Positions 24,927 through 33,907 of a stretch of DNA of 62,577 nucleotides are shown piece by piece. The position numbers and the translations under genes were made by a program. Positions within the stretch are counted from its first letter, which is position 1, and every line of letters starts with the position of its first letter. The notes under the pieces are model-generated. The model had not been told where the DNA came from. It searched no databases and saw nothing but the letters and a program-made list of their open reading frames with translations. Source of the stretch: Planctomycetota bacterium (GTDB lineage: Bacteria > Planctomycetota > UBA1135 > GCA-002686595); assembly GCA_016220035.1 (NCBI GenBank), contig JACRIO010000232.1:1-62577 (forward strand). Direction: 5' to 3'.

Positions 24927-25001
24927 TGGAGCGGCTGAAGGGACTTGAACCCTCGACATCAACCTTGGCAAGGTTGCGCTCTACCACTGAGCTACAGCCG
25001 C
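24927..25001 (-). tRNA. tRNA-Gly(GCC)
   Basis: The minus strand gives acceptor GCGGCTG/CAGCCGC, D arm with AGCTCAGTGGTAGAGC, anticodon stem CAACC/GGTTG around TTGCCAA (anticodon GCC), T arm GAGGGTTCAAGTCCCTT and encoded CCA. All parts pair. The 3' end faces the cassette array, the orientation expected of an integration-target tRNA. Confidence 0.96.
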
Positions 25002-25060
25002 GTCCGTTGTGGGGTGCAGAGGATAGCTTCCGGTCTTCCGAAGGCAAGCCCCCGCGGGCC

Positions 25061-25840
25061 CTAGCGCGTCCCCCCAGCCGCGATGCGGGTCGCGACGTGG
25101 CGGGCGGCCTCTTCCGCGGCGGTTTCCAGGGTCCAACCCTGGCCGAGCCGGGCGGCGAGGCGGGTCGAGTATCGGCAGCCGGACCCGCGGATCTTGCCGC
25201 CTTTCACGCGGGGATGCAGCAACCACTGGTAGCGCCCGTCCGCGCGCACGACGAGGTCGCGCACGGGGTCCTCGCCGCCGTGGCCGCCCTTCGCGATCAC
25301 CGCGGCGGCGCCGAGCGCGCACAGGTCGCGGGCCGCGGCGAGGCGCGGCTCGAGCGCGCGCGCGAGCTCGCGCGGGTCGCGCGCGGTGAGCTCCGCCAGC
25401 TCGTCCAGGTTGGGCGTGAGCACGACGCGCGCGGGAAGGAGCTCGCGCTTCAGCGTCTTCACCGCGTCCGCGTCGAGGAAGCGCCCGCCGCTCGATGCCG
25501 CGAGCACGGGATCGACGACGACGGGGAAATCCGCGCCGTGCCGCTCGCGCAGCGCGCGCACGAGGTCGAGCGCGGCGAGCACGTGCTCCGCGCCGGGCAG
25601 GAGCCCGAACTTCACCGCGCGCACGTCGCCCAGGACGAAGGCGAAGGCCTCGAGCAGCCACTTGCGCGCGGGCCGCGCTCCGATCGCGCGCACGCCGCCC
25701 GCGTCCTGCTCCGTGTTCGCGGTGACGACGCCGGCGAACTCGAAGGGAAGCTCCTGCGCCGCGTCGCGGTCGGCGTCGATGCCCGCGCCGCTCGGATCGT
25801 GCCCGGCGACGACGAGCAGGAGCGGGTGGAGCTCGGTCAT
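25061..25840 (-). CDS. thiD: hydroxymethylpyrimidine/phosphomethylpyrimidine kinase family protein
   Basis: 259 aa, ATG start. Phosphorylates HMP and HMP-P in thiamine synthesis. The ribokinase-fold landmarks are VVAGHDPSGAGIDADRDAA (near residue 10), VVDPVLAASSGG (near 107), LTPNLDELAEL (near 139), VIAKGGHGGED (near 174) and the anion-hole GSGCRYSTRLAARL (near 220), where most ThiD have GTGC. No other thi gene or thiamine riboswitch is seen here. Confidence 0.9.
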   Translation of the reverse strand: MTELHPLLLVVAGHDPSGAGIDADRDAAQELPFEFAGVVTANTEQDAGGVRAIGARPARKWLLEAFAFVLGDVRAVKFGLLPGAEHVLAALDLVRALRERHGADFPVVVDPVLAASSGGRFLDADAVKTLKRELLPARVVLTPNLDELAELTARDPRELARALEPRLAAARDLCALGAAAVIAKGGHGGEDPVRDLVVRADGRYQWLLHPRVKGGKIRGSGCRYSTRLAARLGQGWTLETAAEEAARHVATRIAAGGTR

Positions 25841-25921
25841 CGCGCGTGAGGATGGTCGATGAGCGCGCGCGGGTCGAGCGTGGAGTGCCGACGAGCGAGC
25901 CCCGCACCAACGCGGCGCGCC

Positions 25922-27097
25922 TCAACGCGGCTGCGCTAGCCGCATGCACGCCGCATCGAGCGCGGCCGGATCGAGCGCGAGCTCGAAGGGCTGCAGAACG
26001 GTGACGTCGCGCACGTCGAGCTCCTGTGCCGGCGCACCGAGCGGCTCCTCGCGCCCGGTCCCGACGTCCTGCACGCGCAGGAGCACGCGATACCGGCCGG
26101 GATACGGCAGCGCGAGCTCGACGCCGCCGCGGTTCGTCGGGTCGATCGAGAACGCGAGCTCGTCGATCGCGCCCAGACGCCGCTCGAGGATGCTCCGCGC
26201 CGCCGCGCCGAGCCCGTTCGCGGCGTCGAACACGGGCTCGAGCTCGCACTGGAGCTGCCACGGCTCGCGCGGCAGCCGCGCGTCGCGCGCGAGCGCGAAC
26301 CGCGCCGACAACGAACCGCGCAGCTCGACCCGTCGATCGCCGTCGACGCCCTCCAGCACGAACGCCCGATGCCCTGCCGCCGCGACGTCGAGCACGAGCG
26401 GCGGCCCGACGAGCAACGCCCGCGCGCGCCCGTCCCGTACGACGACGCTGCTCTGGCGCTTGCCGTCGAGCGCGTAGAAGCTCGCGATCCCCTCCTTCAC
26501 CGGCGCGCCGTTCGCGTCGACGACTTCGAGCGCGCACGCGCGCAGCACGCCGCGCAGGTCGACGTCGACGAGCCGCGCGTCGCGCACGTCCTGTCCGTCC
26601 TCGACGCGCACGTCGAGCACGACGTGCACGGCACGCGGAGCGTGCTCGAGCACGAGCTCGAGGTCGAAGCGTCCGCGCGGACAACCCTCGACGTTCCACG
26701 ACCCGTCCTCTCGCAGCGGAGCCGTTCGCCGTGCCGTCCGCGGCTCCGGCTGCTCGGAGTCGACGAGCCGCACGCTCAAGGCGTCGACCGGCACGCCGAC
26801 GTCGAATCGATAGGAGCCGTGAACCGCTCCACCCGTGCGCGCTGCGCGCGGCGGATCGGGCGGTGGACGGGATTCGGCCGCGACGCTCGCCTCCGCCACG
26901 CGTTGGTGTTCCGCGGGATCGCGCGATGCGGTCGCCGTCGACCTCGACTCCACGTCGCCGACCTCGGGCGTCACGACCTCAGACTGCGCTCCGGCCGCAG
27001 CTTCCTCCGCGCGCGAGGCGCGTCGCGACCAACTCCAAGCCACCACGAACCCCGCGACGAGCGCGAGCACGGTGAAACCTCGAAGAGCGCGGCCCAT
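25922..27097 (-). CDS. membrane-anchored protein, carboxypeptidase-regulatory-like paralog 1
   Basis: 391 aa. One N-terminal anchor helix (residues 8-24) is followed by a long Ala/Glu/Pro-rich linker to about 90, then several beta-sandwich segments. These include LREDGSWNVEGCPRGRFDLEL, VVDANGAPVKEGIASFY and YPGRYRVLLRVQDVGTG, typical of carboxypeptidase-regulatory (CNA-B-like) domains. It is the shortest of five related proteins in this window. Function is unknown; a surface structural or binding role is inferred. It is followed downstream (lower coordinates) by thiD. Confidence 0.72.
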   Translation of the reverse strand: MGRALRGFTVLALVAGFVVAWSWSRRASRAEEAAAGAQSEVVTPEVGDVESRSTATASRDPAEHQRVAEASVAAESRPPPDPPRAARTGGAVHGSYRFDVGVPVDALSVRLVDSEQPEPRTARRTAPLREDGSWNVEGCPRGRFDLELVLEHAPRAVHVVLDVRVEDGQDVRDARLVDVDLRGVLRACALEVVDANGAPVKEGIASFYALDGKRQSSVVVRDGRARALLVGPPLVLDVAAAGHRAFVLEGVDGDRRVELRGSLSARFALARDARLPREPWQLQCELEPVFDAANGLGAAARSILERRLGAIDELAFSIDPTNRGGVELALPYPGRYRVLLRVQDVGTGREEPLGAPAQELDVRDVTVLQPFELALDPAALDAACMRLAQPR

Positions 27098-27212
27098 GCG
27101 CGTTCGATCCTATCCGTCGTTGGTGATCGGCGTCATCTCGCGGTACGCCGCCACCTCCTGCCGCATCGATCCGCGGCGAGTCGTGCATGAGCACTTCACG
27201 CGTGACGGACGC

Positions 27213-29798
27213 TCATCGCGGCGCGTTCAGCTCGTCGAGCGCCTTCGTGACGTCCTCCGCGTTCGGCACGAGCACGAAGCGCTGTTCTGCCGTGGTTTCG
27301 AGCACCTGGATCCAGCGGGAGCTCGTCCGCGCGAGCTCGATGTCGAGCTTCGGGTCGGTGAGCGCACCCAGATTCCACTTCACGAGGTACCGGCCGGGTT
27401 CGGTCAGTTGGAGCTCGACCTCGACTCCGGGGCCGAGCGTGCGCCACTGCCACTCCTTCGCGGTCTCGAGCTGACCCGGGTAGTAGAGCGTCAGCGGCTC
27501 CTTCTCCGGGTAGTACGACGTTTCGGTGAGGAGCTCGACGCCCGGGGGCACGTTGAACGAGGGCTCCAACACGAGTCGCGCGCGCGGCCCGCGTTGGAGT
27601 TGCACGTTCACGTCGCCGGTCGCGTCGAGGACGCGTCCGGTTCGCAGCCCTTCCGCGCCGACGGCGAGCGAGAACGGGAGCGCGCGCGGGAACAGCAACG
27701 CATGGCCGGCGTTCACGGCGATGCGTTGCGGCTTCGCGGCCAGTCCGTCGGAGTAGACGCACGTCGCCGAGGCGATCGGCTTGCCCTCGGGGTCCGTGAC
27801 CGCGAGCTCGAAGACGTGGAACGCATGACGCAGGTCGACCGGCGCCAGCGTCGTCGTCGCTCCGGCTGCAACCACGACGTTCGGCACGCTCACGAGCGTC
27901 TCGCCGCTCCGAAAACCTGCGTGGAGCGTATACGTGCCCGGCGCGAGATCCGCCGCGACGAACCGATTCCCCAGCGTGCATTTCGCATCGATCGTCGGCG
28001 CGCTGCGATCGCCTTCACGTGCGCCGGCGGGGACGAACTCCACACGCAGCCAGCCGAGCTGCATGCGCTCCCCGAGCAGCAGCTCGCCCTCGACCGCGCC
28101 GGACCGCAGCATCACGATGCGCACGTCGCGCGCGCCGGGCTCGAACAGGAGCTTCTGCACGCGTCCGAAACCCGTGCGGTGCACGTCGACGCGCGCGCGC
28201 CATGCCCAAGGCTCACCGAAGGCGCGGAAACGGCCCTCCGTGTCGGTTTGCAGCACCTTCGACATGGGTTTGGTCGCCGCCACGGCGCCTTGTGTGCGCG
28301 GATCGTCCGCGTCCGGTATCACGAACACCGTCGCATCCGCGAGCGGCGCTCCCGCGTCGTCGACGACGACGCCGTCGAGGATCACCGGTTGCGGCGCGAG
28401 CACGATTGTCCCGAGCTCCGTCGTCTCCGGCAGTGGCAGCGCGAGCGGCGCGCGCGCACTAAAGCCGACCCATTCCGATGGCGACTGCACCTCGATCACC
28501 GCCGCGAGCTGGCTCGTCGACCGGTTCCGCAGCCGGACGCACAGCTCGAAAGCTCCGCCTGCGTCGGTGCGAGAGGCGTGGTACACCTCCTGTGGACCGT
28601 TCACGAACTGCTGCACGATCCGCACCAAGAGCTGCGCGTCCGTGATCGGCCGGCCCGCATCGTCGAGGCAGCGTCCGCGCACGATCGGGAGCGCTTTCGA
28701 GAGCTCGAGTTCGACCTCGACCGCCTCACCGGCCGTCGTCGGCCCGCGCCTCTCGAACGCTTCGTTCTCGAAGCCATCGACCCACGCATCGAACTTCACG
28801 CCGAGGCCGAGCGCGACGAATCCCCAGCGCGCCCAGTCGTCGCCGCGCTCGTCGGGATCGAGCGCAGAGCCCTTCGCCGACGAACCCGCTGGCGCAATGC
28901 GGAGTGTCTGAAACACGACCGGTCCTCCCGCCCGCGTCGTGCGTGCGCGCACGACGCCGCACGCGGGCAGCACGAACTCGAGCGGGTCTGCTGGCAGGTG
29001 TTCGAGGTCGACGGTGCGAAACTCGCGCTCGCGCGCAACGATGCCGAGGCGCACGCCGAACTCGTCGGCTTCGCCGAGCGGTCGCTCCGTGGGCACACGC
29101 ACGCGCGCCAGTCCGTCGGCGCCGGTGAGTGCGCGCACGCCGTCCCACACGCTGCCCTTCGATGGATCGCGCGTGCAAAAGCGCACGGGCACGCGCTCCA
29201 CGGGCTTCCCATCCTGGCCGACGACGCGCGCGAGCACGAAATGCTCCGGTTCCAGCACAACACGCTCGCGGCGGCCCGCGATCGGCTGGAACCAGTGGAC
29301 TCGCGCATCGCCACCGATCCAAGCGCGCACCACAACGCTCGTGTCGAGGATCGGCAGCACGGTGACGCCGCGCTCGTTCGTCTTCGCGCGCGCGACGCCC
29401 TCCGGCGTGCGCTCGCCGAGTACCTCCCAGAAGTCGGTCAGGGCGTCGCGCCGCATGTGCTCCTTGTGGAGCGCGACGGTCGCGAGGACGACGTGCGCGC
29501 CGGCGACGGGGGCGTTCGTCGAGCGCCACACGACCTCGAGCTCGAAGGTCGGGCCGCTCGTGGCGATGGTGCGGATCTCCGCGCTCGAATCGGCGTCGGC
29601 GAGTTCCACACCCGTCGAGGCGGCGGGGAGCGCGTCGAGCTCGCCAGCCGGGTTGGACGGCAGGGGCGATTGCGCGTCCGTCGAAGCCGTGCCCGCTGCG
29701 TGGTCCTCGAGGACGGTCGCGCCCTCGATCGCGCGCCAAACGAGCAACGCGAGCCCGAGGATCACGAGCACGAGAGCGGGAAGCGCGAGCTTGCGCAT
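27213..29798 (-). CDS. membrane-anchored multidomain carboxypeptidase-regulatory-like paralog 2
   Basis: 861 aa from the ATG at 29798, which opens at the anchor helix (MRKLALPALVLVILGLALLV). Outside the membrane are at least six beta-sandwich repeats with ATG/ADG-type turns: NAPVAGAHVVLA, DGKPVERVPVRF, DAGRPITDAQLLVR, DAGAPLADATVFV, and PEGKPIASATCVY. Two signatures are shared with the paralogs at 29812, 36817 and 38967: a DFWxxL...G.a....T motif and a LPACG-type segment before a V.V.....G.PV stretch. It has no catalytic motif. The last strand block LTEPGRYLVKWNLG resembles the end of paralog 1. Confidence 0.78.
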   Translation of the reverse strand: MRKLALPALVLVILGLALLVWRAIEGATVLEDHAAGTASTDAQSPLPSNPAGELDALPAASTGVELADADSSAEIRTIATSGPTFELEVVWRSTNAPVAGAHVVLATVALHKEHMRRDALTDFWEVLGERTPEGVARAKTNERGVTVLPILDTSVVVRAWIGGDARVHWFQPIAGRRERVVLEPEHFVLARVVGQDGKPVERVPVRFCTRDPSKGSVWDGVRALTGADGLARVRVPTERPLGEADEFGVRLGIVAREREFRTVDLEHLPADPLEFVLPACGVVRARTTRAGGPVVFQTLRIAPAGSSAKGSALDPDERGDDWARWGFVALGLGVKFDAWVDGFENEAFERRGPTTAGEAVEVELELSKALPIVRGRCLDDAGRPITDAQLLVRIVQQFVNGPQEVYHASRTDAGGAFELCVRLRNRSTSQLAAVIEVQSPSEWVGFSARAPLALPLPETTELGTIVLAPQPVILDGVVVDDAGAPLADATVFVIPDADDPRTQGAVAATKPMSKVLQTDTEGRFRAFGEPWAWRARVDVHRTGFGRVQKLLFEPGARDVRIVMLRSGAVEGELLLGERMQLGWLRVEFVPAGAREGDRSAPTIDAKCTLGNRFVAADLAPGTYTLHAGFRSGETLVSVPNVVVAAGATTTLAPVDLRHAFHVFELAVTDPEGKPIASATCVYSDGLAAKPQRIAVNAGHALLFPRALPFSLAVGAEGLRTGRVLDATGDVNVQLQRGPRARLVLEPSFNVPPGVELLTETSYYPEKEPLTLYYPGQLETAKEWQWRTLGPGVEVELQLTEPGRYLVKWNLGALTDPKLDIELARTSSRWIQVLETTAEQRFVLVPNAEDVTKALDELNAPR

Positions 29799-29811
29799 GC
29801 GGCCGATGACT

Positions 29812-31662
29812 CTAGCGGGGCTTCGACTCCGGCGCGCCGGAGTCCGCGTCGAGCTCGACGCCGCGCGTTCCGACGGGCACGACGCGCAGCGGCGTGAGGG
29901 TGTAGGGGTTCGAGCCGGCCCACACATAGACGTCACGCGCGCTCCACTCGCCGCGCAGTTCGAAGCGGCCGTCGTCGTCGGACACGCATTCGACCGCGGT
30001 CTCGGAGGAGCTTGGGGTCCCGCGGCCGTCGGAGCAGCCGGCGTGCACGACGACGTTCGCGGCCGGCGCTCCGTGGGCGTCCACGACGCGGCCGGAGACG
30101 AGCAGGGGAGCGAGCTCGAGCACGACGTCGCCGAGCTCGTGCTGGCCGCGCTCGAACGCAGCCTCGAAGCGTCGGCGCTGTCCGCGCGCCGCGCACGGAG
30201 ACGTGACGCGCAGCTCGAGAGCGGTGACGCGGGAAGGCGCGGCGGGAGGACCGAACGCGAGCTCCTCGGACACGTCGAGCGGACCGAACGAGGAACTCGC
30301 CGCGTCGCGGAACGGAAACAGCTCGACGGGCTTCGAGCGTCCCATCACCAGGCGGAACTCGCCGCGAGTGTTCGTCTCGCATTCGGCCTCCATGGGCAGC
30401 GCATCCGGTACCCACGCGGTCGCGTGCAGCTTCGCGTTCGCGACGATCCCGCCGGACGCGCTCGCGCACCGACCCGTCCACACGAAACATGGACGATCGA
30501 ACGCGAGCACGAGCTCGATGGTCTCTCCGTTCGCATCGGGCCCCTTACCGGTTGCACAGTTGACGTCGTGCAACGCGAGGTTCGCGCACGCTTCGAACTG
30601 GGTGCCGAGCGCGACGAACGGGAAGAACGCGCGGCCGGTCATCACGTCGGCGCACCACTCGCCGGGGCCGGCGAGCAGGAGGCCAAAGTCCTCGACGACC
30701 ATCTGCGAAGCTCGCCCCCGCACGTTTTCGGCGAGCACCGAGGCACCCGTCTCGTCCACGGTGCGCACGATCACGCTCCCCCACGGCGGCATCACGAGGC
30801 GCACGGCGTTCGCGCCCTCCTCCAATTCGCTCGTCGCGCCCTCGCTGCCCACGACGACCGTGCGCGCGCGAAGCTTGCCGCCCTGGTTGCGGCCGTGGCG
30901 GATCTCCTGGAAGTGGTCGATCGTCGCGGCGCCGCTCGCATCGGCAAAGCCGCGCCAGAGCACGTTGCTGCCCCAGCGCTCCCGCAGCTCCTCGTACACC
31001 ACGGGAACTCCGCCGACTGGACGGCCGAACGTGTCCACGACCTCGATCGTGAGCACCTCGTCGAGCGCGAGCTCGATGCGGAACGCGCCGCTCCCGTCGC
31101 GCCGCGCCAGCGCCATCCCGAGCCAACCGCCCTGGAAGGACTCGAGCTCGAAGCAGCCGAAACGTCCGCCCGCGCGCGCGACGACGACGCCCCTGGACTC
31201 ATCGAAGGACACGCGCGCATGCCCACGCGCATCCGTACGCACCGTGCGCAGCGCGCTCGCGGGCAGCGTGAACGGGTCGAACAAGTCGAGCTTCGTCCGC
31301 GTGGCGCATGACGCTGCCTCCTGATTGAACCGGAGGTAGGTCAGCGCCGCGATCTCCGCGCCCTCGATCGGTGCACCGGTCTCCCGCGCGACGGCGATCA
31401 CGTCGATGGCGGGCAGCGCTTCGGCGCCGAGCTCGGCCGCAGCGCTCGACCGCGGAGTCGATCCACTCGACGCCGCGGGAGCTGCGTGCTCGGCCGGCGT
31501 GGGATCCAGGGTGGAGGCTCGAGCCGCTCGTGCCGTCGTCGGGTCGACGACTTCCGCATGCGTCGCGCGCTCGAACTCCTCCAGGCGACTCGTTGCCCAC
31601 CACGCCGCGCCGCCGAGGACGAGGGCGAACAGTAGCGCGATCGGGATCAGGAGTCGTGCCAT
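29812..31662 (-). CDS. membrane-anchored carboxypeptidase-regulatory-like paralog 3
   Basis: 616 aa from the ATG at 31662. The anchor helix is MARLLIPIALLFALVLGGAAWW, with an Ala/Ser/Thr/Pro linker to residue 80. Repeats begin with ETGAPIEGAEIAALTYLRF and continue through DTFGRPVGGVPVVYEEL, MPPWGSVIVRTVDETGASV and DAHGAPAANVVVHAGC. Family landmarks VLWRGFADASG and AFFPFVALG are shared with the other paralogs. It starts 13 bp from the end of paralog 2, so the two are likely co-transcribed, and is divergent from the PH-domain genes. Confidence 0.78.
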   Translation of the reverse strand: MARLLIPIALLFALVLGGAAWWATSRLEEFERATHAEVVDPTTARAARASTLDPTPAEHAAPAASSGSTPRSSAAAELGAEALPAIDVIAVARETGAPIEGAEIAALTYLRFNQEAASCATRTKLDLFDPFTLPASALRTVRTDARGHARVSFDESRGVVVARAGGRFGCFELESFQGGWLGMALARRDGSGAFRIELALDEVLTIEVVDTFGRPVGGVPVVYEELRERWGSNVLWRGFADASGAATIDHFQEIRHGRNQGGKLRARTVVVGSEGATSELEEGANAVRLVMPPWGSVIVRTVDETGASVLAENVRGRASQMVVEDFGLLLAGPGEWCADVMTGRAFFPFVALGTQFEACANLALHDVNCATGKGPDANGETIELVLAFDRPCFVWTGRCASASGGIVANAKLHATAWVPDALPMEAECETNTRGEFRLVMGRSKPVELFPFRDAASSSFGPLDVSEELAFGPPAAPSRVTALELRVTSPCAARGQRRRFEAAFERGQHELGDVVLELAPLLVSGRVVDAHGAPAANVVVHAGCSDGRGTPSSSETAVECVSDDDGRFELRGEWSARDVYVWAGSNPYTLTPLRVVPVGTRGVELDADSGAPESKPR

Positions 31663-31729
31663 GCGCGAGCTCGCCAAGGTAGCGCGGCGTCGCGCGCGCG
31701 TCAGGCTGGACGTTAGGCTGCGCGAACTC

Positions 31730-32320
31730 ATGGACGACGAGCTCCCGCCGCCGATCGAACCCGCGCACACCGACGTTCGTCCGACGCCGGACGGCGCGCC
31801 CGAAGCTCCGATCGCGCCTTCGTTGCTCGCGGACGGCGTTCCCCAACGCCTCGATCCGTCCTACGTCGCCTACGACCGCCTCTCGGGCTGGGTCGGCGTC
31901 GCGGTCGTGTTCGCGCTCGGCGTCGTCGGGCTCGGGGCGTTCTGGATTTCGAGCGAGCCCAAGCTCGCGAAGCTCGCCGTGCTCGCGGGAGCGTGGGTCG
32001 CGCTGCTCGCTCTGCTCGTCGCGACGACGCTGTTCCTGCCGCGCAAGCGGTGGGAGCGCGCGCGCTGGACGGTCTCGCGCGCGGGGCTCGAGATTCGAAA
32101 GGGCGTCTTCTTCCGCTCGATCACGAACGTCCCGCGCTCGCGCGTGCAGCACACCGACGTCACGCAGGGCCCGATCCAGCGCCGCTTCGGACTCGCGACC
32201 TTCGTCGTGCACACCGCGGGGCAGCAGCACAGCGAGGTGGAGCTCGAAGGCGTCGCATTCGACGTCGCGAAGGCGTTGCGCGACGACCTGATGGCCGCTG
32301 GAGCGGGCGATGGCGCCTGA
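31730..32320 (+). CDS. PH-domain membrane protein, YdbS-like (bPH_2/DUF304)
   Basis: 196 aa from the ATG at 31730; an in-frame ATG at 31661 would overlap the divergent gene start. Two membrane helices lie at about residues 50-72 and 80-100, followed by one bacterial PH-like domain: RARWTVSRAGLEIRKGVFF, then SRVQHTDVTQGPIQRRFGLATF, the hallmark of the YdbS group. The next gene overlaps by 11 bp and encodes the three-domain partner, the same pair organisation as YdbS/YdbT in Bacillus, where they affect resistance to amylocyclicin-type stress. Confidence 0.88.
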   Translation: MDDELPPPIEPAHTDVRPTPDGAPEAPIAPSLLADGVPQRLDPSYVAYDRLSGWVGVAVVFALGVVGLGAFWISSEPKLAKLAVLAGAWVALLALLVATTLFLPRKRWERARWTVSRAGLEIRKGVFFRSITNVPRSRVQHTDVTQGPIQRRFGLATFVVHTAGQQHSEVELEGVAFDVAKALRDDLMAAGAGDGA

Positions 32321-33806
32321 GCGCGGCGTGGTGCACCGTCTGCACCCCGCGTCGCTGCCGCTCGAGCTCGTGCGGCGCATCTCGCGCTTCGGTTTCTACG
32401 CGGTCGTCGCCGTCGTGCTCGCGGCGCGGTCGGAGGAGCTCGCGTACCTCTTCCTGCTGCTCCTGCCGATCGGCGGGGCGGTGATGCGCTTCCTCTCGTT
32501 CCGCTACGAGCTCGCCGACGACCGCCTCATCGTGCGCGAGGGCGTGTTCGTGAAGCAGGTGCGCCAGATCCCCTACGCGCGCATCCAGAACCTCGACACG
32601 ACGCAGGGGGTCTTGCACCGCGCGCTCGGCGTCGTCGACGTGCGCGTGCAGACCGCGGGCGGGAAGGAGCCCGAGGCCGTGTTCCAGGTGATCTCGCGCG
32701 AACGGCTCGAGGAGCTGCGCGCCGTGATCTTCGGCGCGCGGGCCGAGCCCGTGGACGCATGGAGCTCCGCCGCGCCGAGCTCGATCGACGAAGCACCGCT
32801 CTTCCGCATGCGCGCGAGCGACCTCGCGGTGCACGGACTGCTCTCGCAGAAGGGCCTCTTCGTCGTCGGCGGCCTGCTCCTCGTGCTGCGCGAGTTCGCC
32901 GACCGCGACCGCGTGAAGGAGCTCTTCCAGTCCGGCGTCGAGCAGCTCCCCGTGGAGCCCCGCGCGCTCGGCGCGTGGACGTGGGTGGCGCTCTCGGTCG
33001 CGGGTTTTGCGCTGCTGCAGCTCGCGACGCTCGCCTGGGCCGTGGTCACGCTCTTCGGTTTCCGTATCGAGCGGCGCGGCGACGCGCTGCACAGCCAGTA
33101 CGGCCTCTTCACGCGGCACGAGACGTCGCTGCCGCGCCGACGCATCCAGGCGCTGCACGTGAAGCAGGGGCTTTTTCAGCGCCTCTTCGGCCGCGTCTCC
33201 GTCCACGCGGTGAGCGCCGGCGGTGTCGGCGGCGAGGAGAAGGAGCACGCGCGTCCGTGGCTCGTGCCGACGTGCCGCGGGGAGGAGCTCCCGCGGCTCC
33301 TTCGCAGTGTGCAACCGGACGCGGAGTTCGACGCGGCTCCGTGGCGGAAGGTGCACCCGCGCGCGACGCGGCGGCTCACGATCCAGGGGACGCTGCTCTA
33401 CAGCCTGTCGTTCGGCACGGTCGCGGCCGTCCTGATCTCGACGGACTTCGTTCCGCTCGCGCCGACGCTCGGCGTCGTGCTCGTCCTCGCGCTCGCCGCC
33501 GCGATGGTGCGCGCGAAGCTCGTCTACCGCGCCCTCGCGTTCGCGCGCACGGACAAGGCGCTCTTCCTGCGCCACGGCGTGCTGACGCGGAGGAAGACGT
33601 GCGTGCCCCTGGAGAAGATCCAGTCCGTGCGCCTCTCCCAGACGCCGCTCGACCGCATGGCGCGCATGGCGACGCTCTCGATCGACACCGCGGGCCCAGG
33701 CGGCCAGCACGCGGCCTTCGTCGTGCCCTACCTCCCGGTGCGCGAAGCCCGCCGCCTGTCCCGCGCGCTCACGCGCGAAGCGAACCGGCGCGACTTCCGC
33801 TGGTGA
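32310..33806 (+). CDS. PH-domain membrane protein, YdbT-like, three bPH_2 domains
   Basis: 498 aa, ATG start inside the upstream gene. Six membrane helices in three pairs precede three PH-like domains. Domain 1 has RYELADDRLIVREGVFV...RIQNLDTTQGVLHRALG, domain 2 RRRIQALHVKQGLFQRLFG, and domain 3 KTCVPLEKIQSVRLSQTPLDR. The Q-x-x-x-x-x-x-G-type loop is conserved in the first two. The stop codon overlaps the first base of an inverted-repeat element (33805-33904). Confidence 0.88.
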   Translation: MAPERGVVHRLHPASLPLELVRRISRFGFYAVVAVVLAARSEELAYLFLLLLPIGGAVMRFLSFRYELADDRLIVREGVFVKQVRQIPYARIQNLDTTQGVLHRALGVVDVRVQTAGGKEPEAVFQVISRERLEELRAVIFGARAEPVDAWSSAAPSSIDEAPLFRMRASDLAVHGLLSQKGLFVVGGLLLVLREFADRDRVKELFQSGVEQLPVEPRALGAWTWVALSVAGFALLQLATLAWAVVTLFGFRIERRGDALHSQYGLFTRHETSLPRRRIQALHVKQGLFQRLFGRVSVHAVSAGGVGGEEKEHARPWLVPTCRGEELPRLLRSVQPDAEFDAAPWRKVHPRATRRLTIQGTLLYSLSFGTVAAVLISTDFVPLAPTLGVVLVLALAAAMVRAKLVYRALAFARTDKALFLRHGVLTRRKTCVPLEKIQSVRLSQTPLDRMARMATLSIDTAGPGGQHAAFVVPYLPVREARRLSRALTREANRRDFRW

Positions 33807-33904
33807 TACGGAGTCAGGTGACTTTTTTCCCGATTCGCGGCGCGCCCTTCGCTGGCGCGGTGCGCGCGCTGCGAATCGGAGAGAAAGTCACCTGACTCCG
33901 TATC
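33805..33904. repeat. inverted-repeat element E1 (REP/MITE-like), probable bidirectional terminator
   Basis: 34-base arms starting GATACGGAGTCAGGTGAC on each strand, differing at three positions, enclose a 32-base GC-rich loop. Each arm contains a T-rich run (ACTTTTTT or ACTTTCTC). The left end overlaps the TGA of the PH gene, and the right end is 3 bases from the stop of the convergent gene. The folded stem would stop transcription from both sides. Related arms occur at 36760, 38853 and 41989. Confidence 0.85.
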
Positions 33905-33907
33905 GGA

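Noticed and set aside
22975-24990. Small plus-strand frames beginning ERLKGLEPSTSTL
   Set aside because: They are read-throughs of tRNA-Gly or its 3'-half copies, a known source of spurious annotations.
22865-25010. CRISPR-like array
   Set aside because: The repeats are tRNA 3' halves at irregular spacing (185-1004 bases), with coding genes between them and no cas genes.
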